From NCBI RefSeq assembly GCF_000374405.1, contig NZ_KB894281.1:52207-116206 (forward strand): a DNA stretch of 64,000 nucleotides. Reading direction: 5' to 3'. Of the stretch, positions 18,170 to 27,582 are shown piece after piece. This DNA comes from Riemerella columbina DSM 16469 (GTDB lineage Bacteria; Bacteroidota; Bacteroidia; Flavobacteriales; Weeksellaceae). Numbering within the stretch: the stretch's first letter is position 1; every line of letters starts with the position of its first letter. A program made the position numbers and the translations under genes. The notes under the pieces are model-generated. The model worked only from the letters and a program-made list of their open reading frames with translations, was not told the origin of the DNA and did no database searches.

Positions 18170-20838
18170 TAGGCTGGTTCTATAAAATCGATTTCTGGAT
18201 TCAGGATTTCTTTAATGATAGTTGCAACGGAAATCATAGCTTCTGATAGTTCACTATTAAGATTTAGCGACTGCACGCCTCTACTCACTTCGGCAAAGCT
18301 CCAAATGCCACATTCCATCATTTGGTTAGGGAAATAACCATTTCGGGACAAAGCATATTGATACATACACAGTTGCAAGGCTTGTTTATAATCCGAATTC
18401 ATAAATAAAGTTTCTCTATTCTTATCGGTTATTTTTACTTGTAGTTTCTTAGTTTTAGCCGTTTTGTAATCTATAACTCTCAATACGCCATTCAAACGGT
18501 CTATTCTATCAATAAAACCTTTAAAATAAACCGTTTGTTCATCGTCTATTTTAAAAGGAACACCCTCAATTTTCTTTTCCAGTTCTACAATTTCTAAAGT
18601 ATTTCCAGATTTCACCAAAACCAAATCTAAATTTAATACCTCTTCTATCACTTTTTTAGCCATAGCTTTATGAACGAAATTCATTCCTCGCTGGTAAAAT
18701 TCAGGCTGATGTTTGAGTGTTTTGATAGCAAATTCTATACTCTCATCAATAGAAGCAATAGCCTTTTCTAAATCACTCACTAACAGTACTTTACCTTTTA
18801 ATTGTTCATAGAGGTGTTGTAAGGCATAATGCACTAAGTTACCATAATTTCTTACCGAAAGTTCTTCTTCTATTGCATCCATTTCCTTTACCCCAAGTAC
18901 AATTTTCATATAAAAATCTACGGGATTGTAGAGGTAAGTCATCAAATGCGATGCTGCCACGCCCTTAGTCCAATCTTGAAGTTTCTGAAGCACCTGCTCG
19001 GATTTTTTAAACTGCATAGGATTCTGCTCAATAGGCTCAGAAGGATTTTCGATAACAATTTGCTGAATATCGTGAGGGCTTTCAATCTTTAATTGCTCTA
19101 TAAATCGGCTTTTTTCGCCTGTATTAACACCCGTTGATAATCCATTGTACAATAAATGCACCTGCTGACTATCTTGCAACAATCGGTAAAAGTGGTAAGC
19201 ATAGATGCCATCGTTTTCTATAAAAGTATTGAGCCCAAACTGCGCCCTTACATCAAAAGGCAGATAGGTGTTTTGAGAATTCCCCAAAGGCAATTTACCT
19301 TCATTGGTCGACAATAAAATAATGGTGTCAAAATTAAGCAATCGGGTTTCCAAAAGTCCCATCACTTGAAGCCCTGCGAGCGGCTCCCCCTCGAAATCGA
19401 TATTTTCTGAATTGAGCATTTGTTGGATAAGCACTTCTAAATTTTCTATTTTAATCTCGAAATCGTAAGGCGAAATTTGATTTTTTACAATTCTAAAATT
19501 CTTTTCAAAATAGGCTATCGTCTCGAATAAAATATCGTCTATCTCTCGGAATTTTAGTTGGTAGCAATAATCAATCAATAAGTTTAATAAATCCTTTGCC
19601 GACTGTGGTTGCAGTAGAGGAAAGTAAACCAATGTCCCCAGATAGTCTTTTAGCAACGCGGCTGATAAATACACCACATTATGCTCCGTGATGTGTTGCT
19701 TAAAGGTTTTAATGATTTCTTCTTCCTCCGCAGTTGCGGGTAAACTTTCTAAAATGGTGATAACATCTTTATAATAATATGAAGCTTTTGGTTTTTTAAA
19801 TAATTGATTTTGAAGGTAAAACACCTGCTTCATCGCGATACTAAACGAAAGATTTTTAATGGGTAATCCCATTGTAATATTCAATTGTGGCACCGCAGAT
19901 AGAGCGTCCAAAGTAGTAGGCAATAAGTTTTCATCAAGCAGTACTATGGCGGTTTTGGTATAATCTTCTGGTGTAAAGCCGTCCAGCAATTTCGTTAATA
20001 AATGCGTTTGGGTTACATTGCCAGACACCTCGTAGGTTTTAATTTGTTTTGGCTTAGAAAAATCATCTTCTATCCATTGGAAAGGGCGGTAATCATTAAA
20101 TACCTCCCATTGCTTGTATTGCCTTAAAAACTGACCTGCCTCTTGCCTTCCGTCCTCCATATAGTAAGTATCGGATTGGAAAAAACACAGGGCTTTATCC
20201 ATAGATAGAGCCGTTTTTACCAAGCGTTCTTCGATTGGCGTTAAGGCATTAAACCCACAGAATACCAGAGTCGCATCTGTATTTTGGATATAAGATTCCA
20301 AATGATGCTTTGCCTCTTGATGCAGCATCCCCGATGTAGCAAAGCCTTGTTGTTCTAATTCTTTTTTTAAAACAGGCAGAAAATCTTTCATTTTTCGCCA
20401 AAAATCTAAGTGACGGTTTCTCGCATTGTCCTCATCGCCAAGTTGTGCGCCCCAGTTTTTGATGCGTTCTTCATCAAACATATAGTCGAGAACGGCAGTA
20501 TCATCATCGGTAAATTTTAAAATATCGTCCCAATCTTTCAACAAAGTAGGAAACCACTTTAAAAACTGACTAAAATCCTCCGCAGGAAAAAGCCTTTGAT
20601 AGACTTGATAACTGAATAACCACAACACTACGCCTTTTAACTCTTGTTTTTGGGCGATAGATGTTATTAAATCTTCAATCGTGCTAAACTGCGGTAGAAA
20701 ACCAGAATACTGCTTTTTATTTTTAAGGATATCTCTAATGAATACCACCGGTCTTTTCCCCGGTAGCACCACATGATAATGCGATAAATCCTTAGATTCT
20801 GCCAATAGAGCATCTATTATTTTATTGAGAAATTTCAT
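18169..20838 (-). CDS. AddB-like PD-(D/E)XK nuclease family protein
   Basis: 889 aa. The N-terminal two thirds resemble the inactivated UvrD-like helicase fold of AddB/RexB-type proteins; for example LQVMGLLETRLLNFDTIILLS resembles a helicase motif IV/V region. No intact Walker A is seen. The C-terminal domain is a RecB-family nuclease, with YGNLVHYALQHLYEQ near residue 665 and the catalytic core GFIDRIDR...RVIDYKTAK near residues 790-805, then QLCMYQYAL. It probably processes double-strand ends for recombination with a partner encoded elsewhere. It overlaps folP by one base. Confidence 0.8.
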   Translation of the reverse strand: MKFLNKIIDALLAESKDLSHYHVVLPGKRPVVFIRDILKNKKQYSGFLPQFSTIEDLITSIAQKQELKGVVLWLFSYQVYQRLFPAEDFSQFLKWFPTLLKDWDDILKFTDDDTAVLDYMFDEERIKNWGAQLGDEDNARNRHLDFWRKMKDFLPVLKKELEQQGFATSGMLHQEAKHHLESYIQNTDATLVFCGFNALTPIEERLVKTALSMDKALCFFQSDTYYMEDGRQEAGQFLRQYKQWEVFNDYRPFQWIEDDFSKPKQIKTYEVSGNVTQTHLLTKLLDGFTPEDYTKTAIVLLDENLLPTTLDALSAVPQLNITMGLPIKNLSFSIAMKQVFYLQNQLFKKPKASYYYKDVITILESLPATAEEEEIIKTFKQHITEHNVVYLSAALLKDYLGTLVYFPLLQPQSAKDLLNLLIDYCYQLKFREIDDILFETIAYFEKNFRIVKNQISPYDFEIKIENLEVLIQQMLNSENIDFEGEPLAGLQVMGLLETRLLNFDTIILLSTNEGKLPLGNSQNTYLPFDVRAQFGLNTFIENDGIYAYHFYRLLQDSQQVHLLYNGLSTGVNTGEKSRFIEQLKIESPHDIQQIVIENPSEPIEQNPMQFKKSEQVLQKLQDWTKGVAASHLMTYLYNPVDFYMKIVLGVKEMDAIEEELSVRNYGNLVHYALQHLYEQLKGKVLLVSDLEKAIASIDESIEFAIKTLKHQPEFYQRGMNFVHKAMAKKVIEEVLNLDLVLVKSGNTLEIVELEKKIEGVPFKIDDEQTVYFKGFIDRIDRLNGVLRVIDYKTAKTKKLQVKITDKNRETLFMNSDYKQALQLCMYQYALSRNGYFPNQMMECGIWSFAEVSRGVQSLNLNSELSEAMISVATIIKEILNPEIDFIEPA

Positions 20839-20899
20839 GGGTTTATATCATAAAAATGCTTAGATCAAAGTATCTAAAAAATCTTTGACTTACAATGGT

Positions 20900-20930
20900 C
20901 AAAGATAGCGAAATTTCTTTCAGATGCCAA
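20900..20930 (-). promoter_or_regulatory. Promoter of the AddB-like gene
   Basis: Minus strand TTG (20930-20928), 20-nt spacer, TATCTTTG (20907-20900). It is a full Bacteroidota consensus match, 62 bp upstream of the start codon at 20838. Confidence 0.75.
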
Positions 20931-20972
20931 TAAAAATCGGTGGCTAAAAAGGATTAAGCAAAAATATTTTCT

Positions 20973-20980
20973 TAATTTTG
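20973..20980 (+). promoter_or_regulatory. -7 box of dgt
   Basis: TAATTTTG, a TAnnTTTG match 17 bp before the chosen dgt ATG. No clear TTG at -33. Its position argues against the longer dgt reading from 20980. Confidence 0.5.
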
Positions 20981-20997
20981 TGTCTTTTACAATCAGT

Positions 20998-22353
20998 ATG
21001 GATATTAACCAATTATATACCAACCAGCGCACTGGAAGCGACCAACCTACGCAAGTCTCTAGAAATGATTATCAGCGAGATTTCGATAGAATTATCTTTT
21101 CATCAGCGTTTAGAAGATTACAAAATAAAACTCAGGTTTTTCCATTGCCTGGCAGTGTGTTTGTGCATAACCGCCTCACCCACTCTTTGGAAGTGTCTTC
21201 GGTAGGGCGGAGTTTGGGCAGCCTAGCAGGAAATTTTATCGTAGAGCAATTAGGTTCACAACTCAATGAGGACTCAAAATTATTCTATCAACACCAACTT
21301 AGCGAAGTGATTGCAGCCGCGTGTTTATGCCACGATATTGGCAACCCTGCTTTCGGACATTCTGGGGAAGATGCCATCGCCAGTTATTTTGAAAAAAATG
21401 AAACCGACCTAAAACCATTATTCTCGGATGAAGAATGGGCGGATATGATTCATTTTGAAGGTAATGCTAATGCGATAAGAGTGCTAACCCATCAACAAAA
21501 TGGAAAAGATGCTGGTGCTACACAACTGACTTACACCACTTTGGCAAGTATTGCAAAATACCCTTGCGAAGCCATCGCGAAAGACAAAGACCAGATTTCT
21601 AAAAAAAAATTCGGGTTTTTCCAAAACGAAAAATCTACTTTTAAATCAATTGCAGAAGGTACCGCAATGAGATTGGACACCCAAGAACCTCTCAGTTATT
21701 ATCGTCACCCTTTTGTTTGGCTGGTAGAAGCTGCTGATGATATTTGCTATAATATCATTGATATGGAAGACGCCCACCGATTGGGCATTGTCTCTACCGA
21801 AGATTGTAAAAATTTGTTCTACGATTTAATTCGTTCAGTAGATGGAAATACTAAACGCGTAGATGATAAATTGTTAGTGGTATCGGATAAAAACGAGCAA
21901 ATCTCTTACCTTAGGGCTAAAGTCATTAATGCTTTGGTCAATAAATCTATTGCTCTCTTTCAAACTCATTTTGAGGACATTCTCAATGGAAAACTCAATA
22001 AAGCATTAATAAAAATTTACCAAGACGAGAATACATCCTTACAAGAAATAGAACAGTTTTCGATAGAAAAAATATACAATCATAAAGCCGTAGTAGAAAT
22101 AGAAAATGCAGGCTATAATGTTATGTATGAATTGCTCGACCACCTAGTACCGCCTAGTATTTTGAACAAAGATAAAAGAAAAAAATACGATAAAAAGGCG
22201 TTGCAACTCATCCCTAACCAATTCCGATACGAGCAAGGCGGCGTCTATCAAAAAGTTTTGGGCATCCTTGATTTTGTAAGTGGCATGACGGATAACTACG
22301 CCACCGACCTTTACCGAAAAATAAAAGGAATTGATATCGGTATGACGATGTAA
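20998..22353 (+). CDS. dgt: Deoxyguanosinetriphosphate triphosphohydrolase (HD dNTPase)
   Basis: 451 aa from the ATG at 20998. It hydrolyses dGTP (or dNTPs) to the deoxynucleoside and triphosphate. The Dgt N-terminal signature RNDYQRDFDRIIFSSAFRRLQNKTQVF is followed by H-N-R-L-T-H. The metal-binding pair is the CHDIGNPAFGHSGE motif near residue 113. The DDICYNIIDMEDAHRLG motif is present. An in-frame upstream ATG at 20980 overlaps the -7 box. A strong terminator follows. Confidence 0.92.
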   Translation: MDINQLYTNQRTGSDQPTQVSRNDYQRDFDRIIFSSAFRRLQNKTQVFPLPGSVFVHNRLTHSLEVSSVGRSLGSLAGNFIVEQLGSQLNEDSKLFYQHQLSEVIAAACLCHDIGNPAFGHSGEDAIASYFEKNETDLKPLFSDEEWADMIHFEGNANAIRVLTHQQNGKDAGATQLTYTTLASIAKYPCEAIAKDKDQISKKKFGFFQNEKSTFKSIAEGTAMRLDTQEPLSYYRHPFVWLVEAADDICYNIIDMEDAHRLGIVSTEDCKNLFYDLIRSVDGNTKRVDDKLLVVSDKNEQISYLRAKVINALVNKSIALFQTHFEDILNGKLNKALIKIYQDENTSLQEIEQFSIEKIYNHKAVVEIENAGYNVMYELLDHLVPPSILNKDKRKKYDKKALQLIPNQFRYEQGGVYQKVLGILDFVSGMTDNYATDLYRKIKGIDIGMTM

Positions 22354-22365
22354 TTGCATCAATGC

Positions 22366-22396
22366 AAAAGGCTGCCTAATTCTAGACAGCCTTTTT
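22366..22396. terminator. Terminator between convergent dgt and ppiase genes
   Basis: Inverted repeat aaaaggctg (22366-22374) / cagcctttt (22387-22395) with a 12-nt loop and T/A runs on both flanks, able to serve both strands. Confidence 0.85.
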
Positions 22397-22416
22397 ATTA
22401 ACCTTAGCAAATAAGA

Positions 22417-23499
22417 TTATTTTACTTTTACCAACTCTACATCAAAAATCAAAGTAGCATTTGGTGGAATTACGCCACCAGCACCTCTAGCACCATACGC
22501 TAAGTCCGATGGAATTAAAAGTGTGGCTTTTTCGCCCTCTTTCAATAGCATAATACCTTCATCCCAACCTTTGATTACTCTTCCCATTCCTACTGGAAAT
22601 TCAATTGGTTCACCTCTTTTAAAAGAATTATCAAATTCTTGACCATTAACCAATCTACCAGCATAGTGTACTGCCACAGAATCGCCTGCTTTTGGAGCTT
22701 TACCATCTGTTTCGTGTGTTTTCTTATACATCAAACCACTAGCCGTAGTCGTCATCCCCTGCTTTAATTCTTCTAATTTTTTAGCAGCTTCGGCTTCTTT
22801 TTTAGCATCGTAAGCCTTATTTTGTTCTTGGATTTTACCTTTACCTTCGTTAAAGATTTTAGCAGCATCATAAGATTTATAAGCATCACCTTTAGTAAAT
22901 ACTTCTACTTTTTTGATGACCACATCTTCTTTAGGTTTATCCTGAGCACCTTTTTCTACATCAGCAATAGTATCTATCACTTCTAAGCCCTTAATTACTT
23001 TCCCAAATACGGTATGTCTACCGTCTAACCAAGGTGTTGCCACTTCGGTAATGAAAAACTGAGAACCATTGGTATTCGGTCCAGAGTTTGCCATAGATAA
23101 ATAGCCTTTAGCTTCGTGCTTAAGGTCATTTCTTTCATCATCAAATTTATAACCTGGGTCCCCCATACCTGTACCAGTAGGATCTCCTCCTTGAATCATA
23201 AAATCTTTAATTACACGGTGGAAGATAATTCCATCATAATAAGGTTCGCCTTTTTTCTTGGCTTTATTTTCGATTTTCCCTTCTGCTAAACCAACAAAGT
23301 TGGCAACGGTAACAGGCGCTTCTTTATCAAAAAATTGGATAATCATATCGCCTTTTGAAGTTTCCATTTTTGCATAAACGCCATCTGGAAGAGCGTTATA
23401 AAATTCTTTGTCTAAATTCATTTTTTTATATATTGGATTACAATTCGTAAGTGAAATTAATGCCACAAAGGCAAAACACAAAATTAATATTTTTTTCAT
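22417..23499 (-). CDS. Dual-family immunophilin: cyclophilin-FKBP fusion lipoprotein
   Basis: 360 aa peptidyl-prolyl isomerase. It has a lipoprotein signal (lipobox SLTNC, Cys20). A cyclophilin domain of about residues 43-215 carries [35 protein letters not shown] and [11 protein letters not shown] Lys/Ala/Glu-rich helical linker spans about 216-262. An FKBP domain of about residues 265-360 carries [25 protein letters not shown] and IPSDLAYG. The two domains should give two independent isomerase sites exported to the cell envelope. Such CFBP-type fusions have been described in Flavobacterium. Confidence 0.93.
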   Translation of the reverse strand: MKKILILCFAFVALISLTNCNPIYKKMNLDKEFYNALPDGVYAKMETSKGDMIIQFFDKEAPVTVANFVGLAEGKIENKAKKKGEPYYDGIIFHRVIKDFMIQGGDPTGTGMGDPGYKFDDERNDLKHEAKGYLSMANSGPNTNGSQFFITEVATPWLDGRHTVFGKVIKGLEVIDTIADVEKGAQDKPKEDVVIKKVEVFTKGDAYKSYDAAKIFNEGKGKIQEQNKAYDAKKEAEAAKKLEELKQGMTTTASGLMYKKTHETDGKAPKAGDSVAVHYAGRLVNGQEFDNSFKRGEPIEFPVGMGRVIKGWDEGIMLLKEGEKATLLIPSDLAYGARGAGGVIPPNATLIFDVELVKVK

Positions 23500-23544
23500 A
23501 GTCTATCAAGTTTTAAATTATCTATACTCTAAAGAATCAAAGTA

Positions 23545-23552
23545 CAAACATA
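23545..23552 (-). promoter_or_regulatory. -7 box of the immunophilin gene
   Basis: TATGTTTG on the minus strand, 45 bp before the start codon. It matches TAnnTTTG, but no correctly spaced TTG was found. Confidence 0.4.
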
Positions 23553-23601
23553 CTAAAAAGTTTTTCCTAAATTAAAAGATTTCTAAAATATCTATCAAAA
23601 A

Positions 23602-23624
23602 AAACCGAGAATTAGTCTCGGTTT
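23602..23624 (-). terminator. ilvE terminator
   Basis: Inverted repeat aaaccgaga (23602-23610) / tctcggttt (23616-23624) just beyond the ilvE stop. On the minus strand it is followed by a run of eight T. Confidence 0.85.
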
Positions 23625-23630
23625 AATGCA

Positions 23631-24692
23631 TTATAATGTATCAGCAAATCCTTTTTCTACTTTGTACCTCCAGCCAAATGGGTCTTCTAGTAAGTTAGTT
23701 TGGATACCTACCAATTGCTTTTTCAGCTGAAGTGCAAAACTTTCTTCATCGCTTAGTTTAGGTAACTCTAGCTTTTCATCTTTATAACCTAAAGCCTTGA
23801 ATGGGCTTACGACCACCGCCGTTCCCACACCCCATACTTCTTTAAGTGTACCATTTTTATGGGCTTCTACTACATCAGAAACCTTCACATGCTCTACTTT
23901 TACTTCGATATTATTGGCTTTAGCCAATTGGATAAAACTATCTCTTGTTATACCATCTAAAATTTTTTCCGAAGTTGGAGGCGTATAAATGGTATCATTA
24001 ATTCTTACAAACACATTCATCGTTCCACTTTCTTCAAAATATTCGTGGGTAGAGTCGTTCGTCCAAATAATTTGTTCGTAGCCTTCTTCATTGGCTAATT
24101 TGGTAGGATAGAATGATGCTGCATAGTTTCCTGCTGCCTTTGCCGAACCTACGCCACCGCTTGCCGCTCTAGAATAGTAATCTGCAATTTTTACAGCAAT
24201 CGACTCCGCATAATAAGCTCTAGCTGGCGTTGCCACGATGGCAAACATATATTTATCTGCAATTCTTGCTTTTAAAGCCTCCTCAGTAGCAAATAACAAT
24301 GGTCTTATATATAGCGATTCGCCCTCGCCGTAAGGTACCCAACCTCTATCTACATCAACTAATGCCTTTAATCCATCCATAAAAATAGATTCTGGAAGTT
24401 CTGGAATAGCCAAACGCTTAGCCGATTTGTTGATTCTTTTAAAATTCTTTTCAGGTCTAAACAGAAATACCTCCCCATCTTTATCTTTATACGCCTTCAT
24501 CCCTTCGAAACACGCTTGTCCATAGTTTATGCCCATCATTGCTGGGGTAAAACCTAGAGGACCATAAGGCATCAATTTGGGTTCGCCCCACTGTCCATTT
24601 TCGTATTCACAGATGACCATATGGTCTATAAAGTCAAAGATACCTGGTTTAAAGGTACTCACACGAGGATGTTCTGATTTCTGAATTATCAT
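23631..24692 (-). CDS. ilvE: Branched-chain amino acid aminotransferase
   Basis: 353 aa fold-type IV PLP aminotransferase, the last step of leucine, isoleucine and valine synthesis and the first of their breakdown. The PLP lysine is in GGVGSAKAAGNYAAS near residue 184. INYGQACFEGMKAY, YIRPLLF, EESGTMNVF and LDGITRDS are all present. The length and motifs match the BCAT type II (eukaryote-like) subgroup. It has its own promoter and terminator and is therefore monocistronic. Confidence 0.95.
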   Translation of the reverse strand: MIIQKSEHPRVSTFKPGIFDFIDHMVICEYENGQWGEPKLMPYGPLGFTPAMMGINYGQACFEGMKAYKDKDGEVFLFRPEKNFKRINKSAKRLAIPELPESIFMDGLKALVDVDRGWVPYGEGESLYIRPLLFATEEALKARIADKYMFAIVATPARAYYAESIAVKIADYYSRAASGGVGSAKAAGNYAASFYPTKLANEEGYEQIIWTNDSTHEYFEESGTMNVFVRINDTIYTPPTSEKILDGITRDSFIQLAKANNIEVKVEHVKVSDVVEAHKNGTLKEVWGVGTAVVVSPFKALGYKDEKLELPKLSDEESFALQLKKQLVGIQTNLLEDPFGWRYKVEKGFADTL

Positions 24693-24716
24693 TTTAAAAA
24701 TTTTTAAGATTGTTTA

Positions 24717-24746
24717 CAAAGATAACATAATTTTTGAAAATTACAA
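24717..24746 (-). promoter_or_regulatory. Promoter of ilvE
   Basis: Minus strand TTG (24746-24744), 19-nt spacer, TATCTTTG (24724-24717). Full consensus, 25 bp upstream of the start codon. Confidence 0.78.
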
Positions 24747-24775
24747 TTTTTAATTTATTTTAGCCAAAAATTATT

Positions 24776-25450
24776 ATGCAAAGAGAAATAAAAAATACCG
24801 CTGACGGATCTAAAACACTATATATAAAAGATTTAGAAGAGGGCTATCATTCCCACCATGGCGCCTTACAAGAAGCTCAACATGTATTTATTAAAAATGG
24901 AATTAATAATATAAAAAATTCAGAAATTAATATTTTAGAATTGGGTTTTGGAACTGGACTCAATGCACTCGTTACTTTGGAATACTTAAAAAATTCTGAA
25001 CAAAAACTCCAAATCAATTATTTTTCTTTAGAGAAATATCCCGTTAAGATAAACGAAGTTGACAACTTAGCATTTCATCAACTATTTAACGATTCCGATT
25101 TTGAAGCATGGAACACCAAAATTCATGAGTGTACATGGGAAAGTCCTCAGTCCATCACTCCACAGTTTAACCTAACCAAATTCAATACCGATTTCTTTAA
25201 CTTAACCCAAGTTGACTTACCTCCCATAGACTTAGTCTATTTCGATTGTTTCGGAGCACGGGTACAGCCCGAACTATGGGAACTGCCCCTTGCAGAAATG
25301 ATTGCCCATAAGATGAAATCTGGAGGACTACTGACCACCTATTCCTCAAAAGGAAGTTTTCAGAGGGTGCTAAAATCGTTGAACTTTGAAGTGAAAAAAG
25401 TGGAAGGCCCAAAAGGAAAACGAGAAATGATAAACGCTTGGAAACATTAA
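24776..25450 (+). CDS. mnmD: tRNA 5-methylaminomethyl-2-thiouridine(34) methyltransferase MnmD
   Basis: 224 aa. It is the DUF752-type Rossmann methyltransferase that in E. coli is the N-terminal half of MnmC and makes mnm5s2U at the tRNA wobble position from nm5s2U. The SAM-binding motif LELGFGTGLNAL is near residue 58. YHSHHGALQEAQHVFI, LVYFDCFGA and the LLTTYSSKGSFQRVL motif match the family. There is no fused FAD oxidoreductase (MnmC2) domain, so only the methylation step is encoded here. Divergent from ilvE. Confidence 0.9.
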   Translation: MQREIKNTADGSKTLYIKDLEEGYHSHHGALQEAQHVFIKNGINNIKNSEINILELGFGTGLNALVTLEYLKNSEQKLQINYFSLEKYPVKINEVDNLAFHQLFNDSDFEAWNTKIHECTWESPQSITPQFNLTKFNTDFFNLTQVDLPPIDLVYFDCFGARVQPELWELPLAEMIAHKMKSGGLLTTYSSKGSFQRVLKSLNFEVKKVEGPKGKREMINAWKH

Positions 25451-25508
25451 AACTTTAATTTCAAAAGAAATACTACGGGATTCGTTCAGCATTTTAGTTA
25501 TCGTTTTT

Positions 25509-25516
25509 TATCTTTG
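25509..25516 (+). promoter_or_regulatory. -7 box of cca
   Basis: TATCTTTG, 22 bp before the cca ATG. No convincing TTG at the expected distance. Confidence 0.5.
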
Positions 25517-25538
25517 CAAATTATACTAAACTACGCTC

Positions 25539-26960
25539 ATGGTCATCAACCTTAATCAAAATAAGAATTTAAAATTATTTAAAACTATATCTGAAGTCGC
25601 TGCCACACAACAGCAATCCGTCTATATTGTAGGTGGCTATGTGAGAGATTTGTTGATGAAACGCCAAGCACCTACCGACATTGATTTTGTCACCGAGCAA
25701 AGTGGCATCGATTTAGCTAAAGCAGTCGCCAAAGCCTTAGATCCTAAACTAAAGGTATCTGTATTTAAAACTTACGGCACTGCCATGATTAAATGGAAAG
25801 GACTAGAGCTAGAATTTGTAGGAGCTAGAAAGGAAAGCTATAGCGAAGACAGTCGCAATCCCGCAGTAGAACAAGGCAGTTTAGAAGACGATCAAAAACG
25901 AAGAGATTTTACCATTAATGCCATGGCAATTTCTCTTAATAAAGAAAATTTTGGAGCTTTGATAGACCCTTTTAATGGACAAAAAGATTTAGAAAACAAA
26001 CTTCTAAAAACCCCACTAGAGCCTTTACAAACCTACTCTGACGACCCTCTAAGAATGATGCGTGCCATTCGTTTTGCTACAACGCTTCAATTCAATATTG
26101 ATGAGCCTTCTCTACAAGCCATCACTCAAGAAGCCGAGCGTATGGATATCGTTTCTAAAGAGCGTATCATGGTAGAGTTTAACAAAATTATGAGTGCACC
26201 TAAGCCTTCTATTGGGCTCAGTTTATTAGAAAAAACAGGGTTAATGCATCGCATCCTTCCAGAACTTACCAACCTAAAAGGGATTGAAGAGATTGAAGGA
26301 CAAACACACAAAGATAATTTCTACCATACTTTAGAGGTTGTAGATAATATTTCCGAAAATACAGATAATCTTTGGCTCAGATGGGCAGCCCTCCTCCACG
26401 ATATTGGCAAAGCACCCACTAAAAAGTTTGTAGAAGGGACAGGATGGACATTCCATGGTCATGAATTTCTAGGAGCTAAGATGGCAAAGCCTTTATTCCA
26501 AAGGCTAAAGTTACCCTTAGGAAATGATTTAAAATATGTTCAGAAAATGGTGCGTTTATCTTCTAGACCTATTGCTTTGATCACCGATGATGCTTCCGAT
26601 GCTGCTCTAAGACGCTTATTATTTGATGCAGGGGAAGATTTAGAAGATTTATTTACCCTTTGCAAAGCCGACATCACCACAAAAAATACCAAGCGCCAAA
26701 ATCGCTACAAAAAGAATTTTGAATATGTGGCTCAAAAAATAAAAGAAGTAGAAGAGAAAGATCATATTCGCAACTTTCAGCCGCCTATTTCTGGGGAAGA
26801 AATTATGGCATTGTTTGGGATAAAGCCAGGTAGAGAAATCGGCATTCTAAAAGAAAAAGTAAAAGAAGCCATTCTAGAAGGCGATATTCCCAACGACCCT
26901 ACCGCTGCGAAACAATTGGTAATTGAAGAAGCGAAAGCATTAGGGTTGAATGTGGTGTAA
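25539..26960 (+). CDS. cca: CCA tRNA nucleotidyltransferase with HD domain
   Basis: 473 aa. It adds or repairs the 3' CCA of tRNAs. The class II nucleotidyltransferase head has GGYVRDLLM near residue 31 and the catalytic TDIDFV. RRDFTINAMA and the DDPLRMMRAIRFAT neck motif follow. A C-terminal HD domain has LLHDIGKAPTKKF near residue 285 and a GHEFLGA motif, expected to give phosphohydrolase activity. It may act on poly(A) or CCA; the length fits the combined enzyme. Confidence 0.92.
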   Translation: MVINLNQNKNLKLFKTISEVAATQQQSVYIVGGYVRDLLMKRQAPTDIDFVTEQSGIDLAKAVAKALDPKLKVSVFKTYGTAMIKWKGLELEFVGARKESYSEDSRNPAVEQGSLEDDQKRRDFTINAMAISLNKENFGALIDPFNGQKDLENKLLKTPLEPLQTYSDDPLRMMRAIRFATTLQFNIDEPSLQAITQEAERMDIVSKERIMVEFNKIMSAPKPSIGLSLLEKTGLMHRILPELTNLKGIEEIEGQTHKDNFYHTLEVVDNISENTDNLWLRWAALLHDIGKAPTKKFVEGTGWTFHGHEFLGAKMAKPLFQRLKLPLGNDLKYVQKMVRLSSRPIALITDDASDAALRRLLFDAGEDLEDLFTLCKADITTKNTKRQNRYKKNFEYVAQKIKEVEEKDHIRNFQPPISGEEIMALFGIKPGREIGILKEKVKEAILEGDIPNDPTAAKQLVIEEAKALGLNVV

Positions 26961-26985
26961 ATTCTTAGTGATTATGTATTATTTA

Positions 26986-27515
26986 TTAATAATTTTTTAA
27001 AATTTTACCATTCACCCAAAACATCGGTAATATAAAAATAAACATAGTCGTAATAGGAAAAATAAAATAATAAAAATAAGCCGCATAATATCCCATATCA
27101 CCATAAGAAACAATACACTTCAGTAGAGCAATATTTATAATTATAAATGTTAAGGTTAATTTTGATAAAACTACAATAATGTGTTCTTTACCGTAACATC
27201 TATATACGATGAAAAATAAAAAAATAAAATTGAACTTATAGCTAGATTAAAGAGAAATATATAAAAATCCCCATAATAAATGTACATCCGTATATTAACC
27301 TCGTGTAATATCAACTTTCTAAAAATACGCCCAATAGGCGTAAATATCACATCACCAATCTCAAACCCTAATTGTATATAATAACTACTAAATATTTCAA
27401 AAACAATATGATATAAAACAATATAGAATAGTATATGTATTGTAAGCTTATTGAATTTCATATTCATCATTTCGGAGATTACAAATGTATTTGATTCCGT
27501 TTCAAATATACCCAT
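26986..27515 (-). pseudogene. Frameshifted small membrane protein gene
   Basis: The first part (27515 to a stop at 27171) encodes about 114 aa with two or three hydrophobic helices. From about base 27225 a different frame continues, without a stop, to TAA at 26986 and encodes further hydrophobic helices (for example FFIVYRCYGKEHIIVVLSKL and YYAAYFYYFIFPITT). A one-base change in the T-rich stretch around 27205-27230 would join them into one membrane protein of about 176 aa with at least four helices. No family recognised. Very AT-rich, unlike its neighbours. Confidence 0.55.
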
Positions 27516-27582
27516 AAAATCCTTAAACTAAAGCCAATAGACTATCGTTTCAGCAAAAAAGATAGGATTTATTATGGTTAGA

